24,494 bases of DNA from CAYOVG01 sp964407285 (GTDB lineage: Bacteria; Desulfobacterota; Syntrophobacteria; Syntrophobacterales; Syntrophobacteraceae), in NCBI GenBank assembly GCA_964407285.1, contig CAYOVG010000057.1:1-24494 (forward strand). The letters run 5' to 3'. The notes under the pieces are model-generated. The model was not told the DNA's origin and ran no database searches. It worked only from the letters and a program-made list of their open reading frames with translations. This document shows positions 16,237-23,783 of this stretch, piece by piece. Position 1 is the stretch's first letter; each line of letters opens with the position of its first letter. The translations under genes and the position numbers were made by a program.

Positions 16237-16290
16237 GATCTTACTCCTTTTGTTTTGTGCGTTTGATTCATCCAAGAAAACCGAACCGAC

Positions 16291-16320
16291 CTGGATTCCC
16301 GCTTTTGCGTGAATCCCGCT
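16291..16320. repeat. Dispersed palindromic element, copy 2
   Basis: GGATTC (16293-16298) and GAATCC (16311-16316) flank a CCGCTTTTGCGT core; the element resembles, in inverted orientation, the copy at 15783-15815. It sits just upstream of the small peptide gene, so its hairpin would lie in the 5' leader or promoter area. Confidence 0.5.
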
Positions 16321-16813
16321 GAGAGCTTAGATCAACATCCTTGCCCTCATTAGTGTTATCGCAACCAATCTTCCAGGCGGGTCATTCCCGGTTCATTTTT
16401 TTCAGGTTGTTTTTTATTTCTTCATCCCATGACGTTGTCCGCCGGCGTTGCGATTCGCTGTTTATCGCCTCCACGGCGCCCATCATTCCAGCGTTCTCAC
16501 GCCCCCTTCTGGTTGATTGACAATCCGGCTCAGGGTCCGGTTGGGCGGTTTGAAGTTCAGGGTCTACGCGCCTTCACCGCGCATCCGGGCGAAGCATCGG
16601 CAATTGACGACAGATCCTTCGCTGTTCTCGTGTTGCGCGAGCGATTTCCAACCGGGGCGTGACAAACAGCCTCACGGGCGTGGAGTCGCGCACAAGGCCA
16701 GCTCTTGAAAAGGGTATGGTCGTTTACCGGAAGGCGCTTCCGGCATCGAGGAGACGACATCACTTCGAGGGGAAACATCACCGGACGGTCGGTCGCTACG
16801 AATTCGGGGGGGC

Positions 16814-16854
16814 ATCCGCCGTTCCCGTATGCTGATAGGACGGGAACGGCGGAT
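16814..16854 (-). terminator. 15-bp perfect hairpin after the radical SAM gene
   Basis: ATCCGCCGTTCCCGT (16814-16828) and ACGGGAACGGCGGAT (16840-16854) pair perfectly over 15 bp around an 11-nt loop, 39 nt after the stop codon of the SPASM radical SAM gene. A C-run rather than a T-run follows in the minus-strand sense. It probably ends or stabilises that transcript, which would place the small peptide gene in a separate transcript. Confidence 0.55.
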
Positions 16855-16893
16855 CTTTACCGGATGGGGTAATGGAATTGCTCTGCGGGTCCG

Positions 16894-18195
16894 TTACGCC
16901 GCTCTTGCCTGTTTTGCCGCGTTGAGTTCTCTTACCGCCCGCCGGCGGATGTACTCGTCCATGATGGAGGCAAGTATGTCGTAGTGGCAGTCGACGGAGG
17001 AGAAGTCCTTTCCTTTCGACAGATTGTTCATACGACATCCGCCTCCGCAACGACAAAGGAGCCAGCAGCTCGAGCAACGATCATCGAACTTTCTTTCCAG
17101 CAATGCCGAACGGGCCACGAAGTCGACGCCACCGTCGGCAACATGTCCGTACTGATACTCTCCACTCTGAAGCGCCGGGCAGGCGGCCAGACTACCGTCG
17201 GTTTCAAAGACGAGATGGCTCTTCCTATCGACGGCGCAGGCATTGCCCGGAGGCCGGTCAAACTGGGGATAGCCCCGCTTCTCGGCTTCGCGAATCAAGT
17301 AGAGGAGCTTCTCGCCGTCTCCCAGTCCGCACTGGTAGCCGGTCCCTCCGCGGCCCGCCACGATGGGGCTGAAGGATACGTTCTCGACGGCGACGCCACG
17401 AGCTTTCATATCGTCGAGCATCTCGGGAATGTGGAGGTAGTCGTCGGACGCCGGGTCGTACTGCGTCTCGATCTTGATCGGGACCAGGCCTGAAATCATC
17501 ACGAGGTTCTTCATGATCGCCCCGTAAGTTCCACCTCCCTTGACGAACGACCTCAACTTGTCGTGAATCCATGCCGGTCCCGCAACGCTCACCCGGATAC
17601 CGGCCAGGCCCGCTTCCATCAAGGACTCGATCGCGGACGGTTTCAGGAGCGTGCCGTTGGTGATGACCCAGAACCGGTAGTCAACGTCCATTCCCTTACA
17701 GAAGAGGCATCTCCTGCCGGCGCTCTCGGCGACCAGGCAGGCGTTGAGGAAGACTTCTCCACCGCTGTAGACGTCCGTTACCCGGTTCGGCTTATTGGCC
17801 TTGATGAAATCGGTGTAAAACCTGTCGACCCGCCACGCGGTCTTGCGGTTCATTCTTTTGGGTTCATGTTCCAAGATGCAGTAACTACACGCTAAATTGC
17901 AGAACCTCGTGACCGTGGTATGGGATGTGATGTGTTTCATGCCGTGGACCGACTGCTGCCTCCAGCTCCGGTAGAGGATGTCCTCATCCGTTTTTTCGTC
18001 GAGCAGAATTCCCAGCTTTGAGAGCGTCCGGGAATAGGACGGATTTTCATCGGGGTTTTGGATCACGGCATCCCATACGCTTTTTCGCACAATCGAAAGG
18101 GCCCCCGTCATGAGTTGATAGATTGCCGAGAACGTCTCCCCCTCCCACTCCAACGAGACTTCCCTTACAGGTCTTGCCGGCTTCTTTCCTTTCAT
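16894..18195 (-). CDS. Radical SAM/SPASM peptide-maturase-like enzyme
   Basis: The 433-residue enzyme has three parts. Residues about 12-75 are a PqqD-like or short N-terminal domain (FSAIYQLMTGALSIVRKSVWDAV...LSKLGILLDE) of the kind seen ahead of the barrel in peptide-modifying radical SAM enzymes. The radical SAM core follows, with Cys99, Cys103 and Cys106 (CNLACSYC) and YSGGEVFL. The C-terminal SPASM domain carries Cys320, Cys339, Cys374, Cys377, Cys381, Cys383, Cys387 and Cys403 for auxiliary Fe-S clusters. The ATG at 18195 has GGAAGGAG 7 nt upstream, better than the ATG at 18228. Known relatives modify ribosomal peptides or sulfatases; the nearby 38-residue peptide gene favours a RiPP role. 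No sulfatase gene is in the window. Confidence 0.85.
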   Translation of the reverse strand: MKGKKPARPVREVSLEWEGETFSAIYQLMTGALSIVRKSVWDAVIQNPDENPSYSRTLSKLGILLDEKTDEDILYRSWRQQSVHGMKHITSHTTVTRFCNLACSYCILEHEPKRMNRKTAWRVDRFYTDFIKANKPNRVTDVYSGGEVFLNACLVAESAGRRCLFCKGMDVDYRFWVITNGTLLKPSAIESLMEAGLAGIRVSVAGPAWIHDKLRSFVKGGGTYGAIMKNLVMISGLVPIKIETQYDPASDDYLHIPEMLDDMKARGVAVENVSFSPIVAGRGGTGYQCGLGDGEKLLYLIREAEKRGYPQFDRPPGNACAVDRKSHLVFETDGSLAACPALQSGEYQYGHVADGGVDFVARSALLERKFDDRCSSCWLLCRCGGGCRMNNLSKGKDFSSVDCHYDILASIMDEYIRRRAVRELNAAKQARAA

Positions 18196-18598
18196 CGACT
18201 TGCTCCTTCCGGGCTTTTGCCCGATCATCCAGCGGTTAAGGTCGCAGGCAAGCGCCCCCGATATATTTTGGACCGATTCGGTTTCAGCAACCGAATCGGC
18301 CTCTCGAATCCGGACGGTTACCGGTTGCCGCGCGCCTGAGGAATCCCATGGGAAAAAGCGCGGTTCTCCATTGCGCTCGCTCCCACGGTCATCGGGTCTT
18401 AACCCCTTTATCGATCCGTTTTCGAAATATGGGTCACGCCGGTGTCATGGAAAATGCCGCCGGCGCATTGAGGGAAATGCAAGCAGGGATTACCTCGAAC
18501 TGGAGGATTACACCAATATTCGCCGAAACTTCGGGGGAGCCGCGGATTTTCGGGCAGCCGACGCCATGAAGGTTTTCCGGATATGCTCCAACCTCCGG
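18196..18598. other. Intergenic region upstream of the radical SAM gene
   Basis: No gene is supported. It holds a perfect 11-bp hairpin at 18273-18299. Some plus-strand translation near 18480-18570 looks protein-like but forms part of a long frame antisense to the phosphoesterase and has no start signals. Confidence 0.5.
18273..18299. promoter_or_regulatory. Perfect 11-bp inverted repeat before the radical SAM gene
   Basis: CCGATTCGGTT (18273-18283) and AACCGAATCGG (18289-18299) are exact complements around a TCAGC loop, about 78 bp upstream of the radical SAM ATG. It could be an operator, a leader hairpin, or the end of the phosphoesterase transcript; there is no U-tract on either strand. 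Confidence 0.5.
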
Positions 18599-19627
18599 CT
18601 ATTCCACCGTATAGTGAAAGGAGTCCATGGTTTTCCAGACGTTCTTGCCGTCCTCGTTGAACAGCGCTTTCCATTCCATTACCACTCGAGGGCCGTCGAC
18701 CGTTACAAGTCCATAGCCGTAATGAGTCTCGTTGTGATAATCGTTGACGATCCGGTCGCCTTCAGCATAGGAGCGCGACTTCCACTTGCTGAGCGGAGCC
18801 CCGCCCGAGCCGACCACTACCTGGTGGATCGTGTTTCCGGCCCGGTCTTCAGCACGCGCTCGATTATAGAAGTGATCGTGTCCGGCGAAGTAGATCCTGA
18901 CGCCCGCGTTCCCGAGGCTGTTCCAGAAGTCATCGCGCTCCTTCGGATGAGAGGCCAGCGAGTCGGAATGCCTGATGCTGAAGGCGGGAGCGTGGCCGTA
19001 AACGAAAACATGGGGTTCCTTGTTGTTCTTCAGTTGTTCGTCGAGCCAGGCCTGGTTCACCCTGAGAGGGGTGATAAATTGATCCAGTCCCACGAAAAAT
19101 GCATTCCGGTGGACAAAACCGTAGGTAAGCTTCTCTTCTCCCGCAGGACCGTCGGAAGGAATCCATGGATCGGAGAATGCTTCAAGGTATGCGGTTTTCA
19201 AAGAATTCTTGCCGAAAACCAAAAACGGGTCATCTTCATGATTCCCCCGCACCGGATAGACCTTTATGCCGGAATCGTAGACCGGGGCCATCGCCTTTCT
19301 CCACGCAGCGAATTGAGCGGCATAGGGGGTCTGAGTTCGACGCCCGCCGCTCACCAGGTCTCCGGGAACGATGACCATTTCCGCACCATCCCTCACGATT
19401 TCCCCGGCGATCAGGCCGACCACGGATTCGTTTACCCAAGACGGTTCAAGGCGATCCAGGTTGTTGTCTCCCCGCGTGTCGCACAACACGGCGAATTTCC
19501 ATGCCGGCTGGGGTTGAGCCCAGGCGGCAGCAAAGATCAGTTGCGCCGCCGCCACCATTGCGGCGAGCAGCACGAACCGGTTTATCCTCGAGATCCTGCG
19601 TTTGAAAACACTCATTTCCGAAGTCAT
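18599..19627 (-). CDS. Exported calcineurin-like metallophosphoesterase
   Basis: The 342-residue protein has a signal peptide (basic start, hydrophobic residues 18-35, cleavage near AAAWAQ). The mature enzyme shows the two-metal phosphoesterase motifs in order: Asp50 in CDTRGDNN, Asp90 in VPGDLVSGG, Asn129-His130 in RGNHED, His212 in YGHAPAF, and His250-x-His252 in AGHDHFYNR. It should hydrolyse phosphomonoesters or diesters in the periplasm; the exact substrate is not clear, and the purple-acid-phosphatase-like spacing is only suggestive. The start ATG has GAAGGAAG upstream. It runs in the same direction as the radical SAM gene, but the 400-bp gap suggests separate transcription. Confidence 0.9.
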   Translation of the reverse strand: MTSEMSVFKRRISRINRFVLLAAMVAAAQLIFAAAWAQPQPAWKFAVLCDTRGDNNLDRLEPSWVNESVVGLIAGEIVRDGAEMVIVPGDLVSGGRRTQTPYAAQFAAWRKAMAPVYDSGIKVYPVRGNHEDDPFLVFGKNSLKTAYLEAFSDPWIPSDGPAGEEKLTYGFVHRNAFFVGLDQFITPLRVNQAWLDEQLKNNKEPHVFVYGHAPAFSIRHSDSLASHPKERDDFWNSLGNAGVRIYFAGHDHFYNRARAEDRAGNTIHQVVVGSGGAPLSKWKSRSYAEGDRIVNDYHNETHYGYGLVTVDGPRVVMEWKALFNEDGKNVWKTMDSFHYTVE

Positions 19628-20181
19628 TCATTCTTCCTTCTCAGATTTTTCCGTTTGCAGATTTCCATTTCCGCAGTTATGCATTCTTGCTTCACGAATT
19701 TTGCCGACACACGCGGAAATCCGATGAGAAACACCGGGAACGCTTTCAGATCGATGATGGAAAAGGCGAGCGGACTTCGCTCTTCAAGACCGGAAGCTTC
19801 GGCGAATCGGGGGTCCCCGCCACCCGCAAACCCACAAGCAACCGTCCCGCCGCAAGATCATAACCTCTGCGCAACGCGAAGAACATAGAGGCTCGCTCCT
19901 TACAGGCCACGTCGAAGACGCAATCGGAAAACCGGTCGATATTCCAGGCAATTGGAAACGAGAGCCCGACAGGTCCCCGAGCGGGACAGGACAGTAGCGG
20001 CTCTTGTTCCTATTTCCCGCAAGCGCGAAAAATACCGTTCTCGGGTCGGCCGGACGGGTACTTGAGTTTATTCAAATAGTCAGCGCGAGTAGATATGGTT
20101 GAAATCATAAGTACGTAAAATTACAGACGGTTGTCAGGCAATGCGATGTTTCATTCATTCCAGTGAAAGGGGAAAAGCGTT
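19628..20181. other. Divergent intergenic region upstream of the poxB-like gene
   Basis: No gene is supported in this 554-bp stretch. Its right part (20050-20160) turns AT-rich and contains an FNR/CRP-like palindrome and the likely promoter of the TPP enzyme operon. Confidence 0.55.
20062..20075 (+). promoter_or_regulatory. FNR/CRP-like palindrome upstream of the TPP enzyme operon
   Basis: TTGAGTTTATTCAA has TTGA and TCAA half-sites with a 6-bp centre, the spacing of FNR/CRP-family sites, although the inner bases depart from TTGAT-N4-ATCAA. A TATGGT at 20094-20099 could be the -10, placing the site near -39, as at class II activated promoters. It lies 106 bp before the poxB-like start. Confidence 0.35.
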
Positions 20182-21936
20182 ATGGCGACTACCACAGCGG
20201 ATGTTCTAATAGATACCATTATCGATTGGGGTGTCGATGTCGTTTTCGGTCTCCCCGGCGACGGCATAAACGGGATCATGGAAGCCCTGAGAAAGCGCCA
20301 GGACAAGATACGCTTCATTCACGTGCGCCATGAAGAGGCCGCGGCCTTTATGGCGTGCGCCTATGCCAAGTACACGGGGAAGCTGGGAGTTTGCCTCGCC
20401 ACGTCCGGACCCGGAGGAATCCACCTGTTGAACGGCCTCTACGACGCCAAGCTGGACGGCCAGCCAGTTCTCGCCGTTACCGGCCTTCAGTATCACGATC
20501 TCATCGATACTTATACTCAGCAGGATGTCGAACTCGACAAACTGTTCATGAATGTCGCCGTCTACAACGCCAGGGTCATGGGTCCCGCCCATGCCGAGAA
20601 CGTTGCGGAGCTTGCCTGCCGTACGGCCCTGGCCTACAGGGGAGTAGCCCACATTACCGTGCCGGTGGACATCCAGTCGGAGCCCGTAAAGGACGCGGAG
20701 CGCTCCAAACGCAACGTGGCCCACCATACCTCCAGCGTCCGGGCCGGAAGGGCGCTGCTGCCGGAAGTGAGCGACCTTCACGCGGCCGCCGACATTTTGA
20801 ACGCGGGCAAGAAGATCGCCATCCTGGCGGGCCGCGGCGCGCTCGACGCCACGGACGAACTCGTCAAGACCGCCGAGACCCTGGGCGCTCCCATCATCAA
20901 GGCGCTCCTGGGGAAAGCCGCGGTCCCCGACGACAGTCCCTACACCACCGGCAGCATCGGGCTGCTCGGCACGAAAGCGTCCCAGGAAGCCATGGAGGAT
21001 TGCGACACCCTGTTCATTGTCGGCAGCAGCTTTCCCTACATCGAGTACTACCCGAAACCGGGACAGGCCCGGGCGGTGCAGTTGGATGTCGATCCGTCGC
21101 GAATCGGCCTGCGCTACCCGGTCGAACTGGGAATGGTGGGAGACAGCCGCAACACGCTCCAACTGCTCCTGCCCATGCTCAAGCGCAACGAGGACCGGAG
21201 CTTCCTGGAAAAAGCGCGGGAATCCATGAAGGAATGGTGGCAGCTCATGGAAACGCGCGGCACGAACGACGCCGTCCCCATGAAGCCGCAGGTGGTGGCC
21301 TGGGAACTGGGCAAGCGCCTCTCCAACGACGCCATCGTCTCCTGCGACTCCGGAACGATCGCCACCTGGTGGGCGAGGCAGATCCCCGTCAAGCGGGGCC
21401 AGAAACACTCCGTCTCCGGCAACCTGGCCACCATGGCGTGCGGTCTCCCTTACGCCATCGCCGCCCAGGTCGCCTATCCGGACAGGCAAGTCGTGGCCTT
21501 CGTGGGGGATGGCGGCTTCTCCATGCTCATGGCCGAATTCTCCACCGCCGTCAAGTACAAGCTTCCCATCAAGGTGGTCGTCATCAAGAACAACTCCCTC
21601 GGGCAGATCAAGTGGGAGCAACTCGTCATGCTGGGAAACCCGGAATACGGGTGCGCGCTCGAACCCATCGATTTCGCGGCCGTGGCCCGGGCGTGCGGCG
21701 GGACGGGCTTCACCATCGAAGATCCGGCCGAATGCGGCCCCACCCTGGACCAGGCGCTCAATACTCCGGGTCCCGTGCTGATCGAGGCGGTGGTCGATCC
21801 CAATGAACCGCCCCTTCCCCCGAAGGTCACCCTGGAGCAGGCGACGAAGTTCGCCGAGGCTCTCGTCAAAGGCACGCCGTATCGCGGAAAGATCGTCTCG
21901 ACGATCCTGGCCGACAAGGTGAGGGAACTCGTTTAG
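20182..21936 (+). CDS. poxB: Thiamine-diphosphate enzyme, pyruvate oxidase/dehydrogenase (PoxB) type
   Basis: The 584-residue protein has the three-domain layout of the acetolactate synthase/pyruvate oxidase family. The N-terminal PYR domain holds FGLPGDGINGI and catalytic Glu51 (RHEEAAAF). A central FAD/nucleotide-type domain spans about 190-350. The C-terminal PP domain has the cofactor motif GDG (442-444) followed 26 residues later by Asn470-Asn471. Closest by eye to E. coli PoxB (572 residues), which turns pyruvate into acetate and CO2 with quinone as electron acceptor; a peptide oxidase-type relative cannot be excluded. AAGGGG precedes the ATG. The next gene starts 14 bp downstream, so the two form an operon. 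The gene symbol is assigned by resemblance. Confidence 0.85.
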   Translation: MATTTADVLIDTIIDWGVDVVFGLPGDGINGIMEALRKRQDKIRFIHVRHEEAAAFMACAYAKYTGKLGVCLATSGPGGIHLLNGLYDAKLDGQPVLAVTGLQYHDLIDTYTQQDVELDKLFMNVAVYNARVMGPAHAENVAELACRTALAYRGVAHITVPVDIQSEPVKDAERSKRNVAHHTSSVRAGRALLPEVSDLHAAADILNAGKKIAILAGRGALDATDELVKTAETLGAPIIKALLGKAAVPDDSPYTTGSIGLLGTKASQEAMEDCDTLFIVGSSFPYIEYYPKPGQARAVQLDVDPSRIGLRYPVELGMVGDSRNTLQLLLPMLKRNEDRSFLEKARESMKEWWQLMETRGTNDAVPMKPQVVAWELGKRLSNDAIVSCDSGTIATWWARQIPVKRGQKHSVSGNLATMACGLPYAIAAQVAYPDRQVVAFVGDGGFSMLMAEFSTAVKYKLPIKVVVIKNNSLGQIKWEQLVMLGNPEYGCALEPIDFAAVARACGGTGFTIEDPAECGPTLDQALNTPGPVLIEAVVDPNEPPLPPKVTLEQATKFAEALVKGTPYRGKIVSTILADKVRELV

Positions 21937-21950
21937 CGCCGGAAGGACAA

Positions 21951-23078
21951 ATGATGAACTCCGAGAGGAGGATGCGGGCGGATGTCCCCGTGCAAGGCCT
22001 GGAAGTGTCTGCTTACAGGGTACCCACGGACCTTCCCGAACAGGACGGAACCATCGCATGGAACTCGACCACCATCGTGATCGTAAGAGCCGGTGCGGGC
22101 GGAAAGCATGGAATCGGGTACAGCTACGCCGATGCGGCTGCCGCAACGTTCATTGACGAGGTGCTCTCCGATGTCGTCAGGGGACGCGACGCCATGGCGG
22201 TGGCGGGGATATGGGACGCCATGGTCCACGCCGTCCGGAATCACGGCCGTCCGGGTATCGTATCCATGGCCATTTCCGCCGTGGATACGGCCCTTTGGGA
22301 CCTCAAGGCCCGCATCCTCGACCTCCCCCTCGTCACCCTCCTCGGGCCCGTCAGGGAGGGTATTCCGGTGTACGGCAGCGGAGGGTTCACCTCGTACACC
22401 GTCGAACAGCTTCAGAACCAGCTTGCAGGATGGGTCGGGATGGGCATCAAGATGGTGAAGATGAAGGTCGGCGCCCACCCATCCCAAGACCTGGATCGCG
22501 TGAAGGCGGCGCGAGAGGCGATAGGCCCCGAAGCCGAGCTTTTCGTGGATGCGAACGGCGCGTACAGCCGAAAGCAGGCCCTGGGCTTCGCCGACGCTTT
22601 CGCCTCCCTGGGAGTGAAATGGTTCGAAGAGCCCGTCTCATCCGATGATCTTGCGGGACTGCGATTGATTCGGGACCGCGCCCCGGCCCCCATGGAGATC
22701 ACCGCGGGAGAGTACGGCTACGATCTTCCGTACTTTCACAGGATGCTGGAGGCGGAAGCGGTGGACGTACTCATGGCCGATGGAACGCGTTGCGGCGGGA
22801 TTACGGGATTCGTCCAGGCGGCGATGCTGAGCCGCGGTTTCGGTCTCCCCCTGTCCGCTCACACGGCCCCGTCGATCCATGCGCATCCATGCTGTGCGCT
22901 GTCTCCCGCGCGGCACATCGAGTATTTCCACGATCACGAGCGCATCGAGCACATGTTCTTCGACGGTGTTCCGACCCCCGTGGAGGGAGTCCTTTATCCC
23001 GACCTGTCGCGTCCGGGCCTGGGAATCGAGCTCAAGCGCTCCGATGCCGCTCCCTTCCTCGTTTATGGGAGGAAGTGA
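21951..23078 (+). CDS. Enolase-superfamily enzyme, mandelate racemase/muconate lactonizing type
   Basis: The 375-residue protein has the enolase-superfamily capping domain (about 1-135) and barrel. Visible catalytic residues: the Lys-x-Lys pair Lys170 and Lys172 (MVKMKVG), metal ligands Asp200 (FVDANGAY), Glu226 (FEEPV) and Glu254 (TAGE), and His304 in SAHTAPSIHAH. KxK plus a barrel His marks the mandelate racemase branch (racemases and acid-sugar dehydratases). The substrate is unknown. It sits 14 bp after the poxB-like gene behind GGAAGG, so one transcript probably makes both; an acid-sugar dehydratase could feed a keto acid to a TPP enzyme, but this is conjecture. Confidence 0.9.
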   Translation: MMNSERRMRADVPVQGLEVSAYRVPTDLPEQDGTIAWNSTTIVIVRAGAGGKHGIGYSYADAAAATFIDEVLSDVVRGRDAMAVAGIWDAMVHAVRNHGRPGIVSMAISAVDTALWDLKARILDLPLVTLLGPVREGIPVYGSGGFTSYTVEQLQNQLAGWVGMGIKMVKMKVGAHPSQDLDRVKAAREAIGPEAELFVDANGAYSRKQALGFADAFASLGVKWFEEPVSSDDLAGLRLIRDRAPAPMEITAGEYGYDLPYFHRMLEAEAVDVLMADGTRCGGITGFVQAAMLSRGFGLPLSAHTAPSIHAHPCCALSPARHIEYFHDHERIEHMFFDGVPTPVEGVLYPDLSRPGLGIELKRSDAAPFLVYGRK

Positions 23079-23255
23079 GCATCTGCCGCCAACCACGGAT
23101 CAGGTCTCGGGCTGCGGAAACAGGACATGGTTCCGTCCATGGAAACCCGACTGGTCCCTTTGCCGGTTCGACACACGAATCCTTCGATTCCGCCGTGGGT
23201 GTTCCTCCTTGCGCCGGTTCCTGACGCGGGGTCGCCCGCCGACCGACGAAGGAGT

Positions 23256-23783
23256 TCAAAGTCCTTTCTTTTCCAGCCACCGGAAAAGCCCAAGCGAGCC
23301 GATCAGGACAATGGCTATGATTATCCAGTGATTGACTCCAAGTAGTCCGGGAAGCGTGATCTTTCCATAGTCGCCCCAGGTGAGGACCGTATTCTTGAGT
23401 ACGGGAAATGCTTCGGCATAGAGCCCCGCACCCGCGAGCATCCCGAACACTCCCCACAGGGCATCCAGGCGGCCCTCGCCGAGCGCCCCTCCCGCGGTGC
23501 CGGGGCAGTAGCCAAAAAGAGCCCAACCGATCCCGAAGACGAGTCCGCCGAGTATGTTCGCGCCAAGAACAGTGGGCTTGATCGACAGCTTCACCATCCC
23601 GAGGTCGCTCAGGAGATAAACCCCGACCATACTCACAAGAATGGTGGAAACCATGAACTTGACGATGGTCATGTCGAGAAAGCGAAGAGCCCCGAGCTGC
23701 TTGTCGTACCGTACGACTCCAGCCTTCTGAAGAAGAAACCCGAAGACGACGCCGGTCGCCAACCCGTAGATCAGTGTGGTCAT
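23256..23783 (-). CDS. YeeE/YedE-family transporter, second half
   Basis: The 175-residue membrane protein has about four or five helices and the conserved YeeE/YedE half-motif FGIGWALFGYCPGTAGGALGEG with Cys93. It matches the C-terminal half of full-length YeeE/YedE (thiosulfate or sulfur/selenium-compound transport) and the smaller of the split PmpA/PmpB-type pairs. The ATG at 23783 has GGAGGGAAAGAGG upstream and overlaps the TGA of the first-half gene (ATGA), so translation is coupled. The frame can be extended to 24092 on paper, but that extension is the wrong frame of the first-half gene. Confidence 0.9.
   Translation of the reverse strand: MTTLIYGLATGVVFGFLLQKAGVVRYDKQLGALRFLDMTIVKFMVSTILVSMVGVYLLSDLGMVKLSIKPTVLGANILGGLVFGIGWALFGYCPGTAGGALGEGRLDALWGVFGMLAGAGLYAEAFPVLKNTVLTWGDYGKITLPGLLGVNHWIIIAIVLIGSLGLFRWLEKKGL

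Larger units (their letters stand above)
16237..16893. other. Spacer between radical SAM gene and small peptide gene
   Basis: About 660 bp without a supported gene. It contains a dispersed palindromic element (16291-16320), T-rich runs at 16394-16425, and a 15-bp perfect hairpin (16814-16854) just after the radical SAM gene. The 77-codon plus-strand frame at 16429-16662 has no ribosome-binding site and no family resemblance. The middle part (16440-16780) may be decayed coding DNA, but I cannot name it. Confidence 0.5.

Noticed and set aside
15786..16271. 161-codon minus-strand ORF overlapping the small peptide gene
   Set aside because: It runs through intergenic palindromes in another frame, has no ribosome-binding site and no recognisable product; the 38-codon gene has the proper start signals.
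16380..16430. T-rich runs as an intrinsic terminator
   Set aside because: No stable GC stem directly precedes the T-runs and no plus-strand gene ends there.
16429..16781. Possible transposase or other gene remnant between the radical SAM and peptide genes
   Set aside because: Neither strand gives a translation with recognisable motifs, so I left it as unassigned spacer.
18200..19888. 562-codon plus-strand ORF
   Set aside because: It is antisense to the metallophosphoesterase, whose motifs and signal peptide are intact; it has no ribosome-binding site or family features.
20206..22146. 646-codon minus-strand ORF
   Set aside because: Antisense shadow of the poxB-like gene, rich in Arg, Gly, His and Asp, as expected from GC-rich coding DNA.
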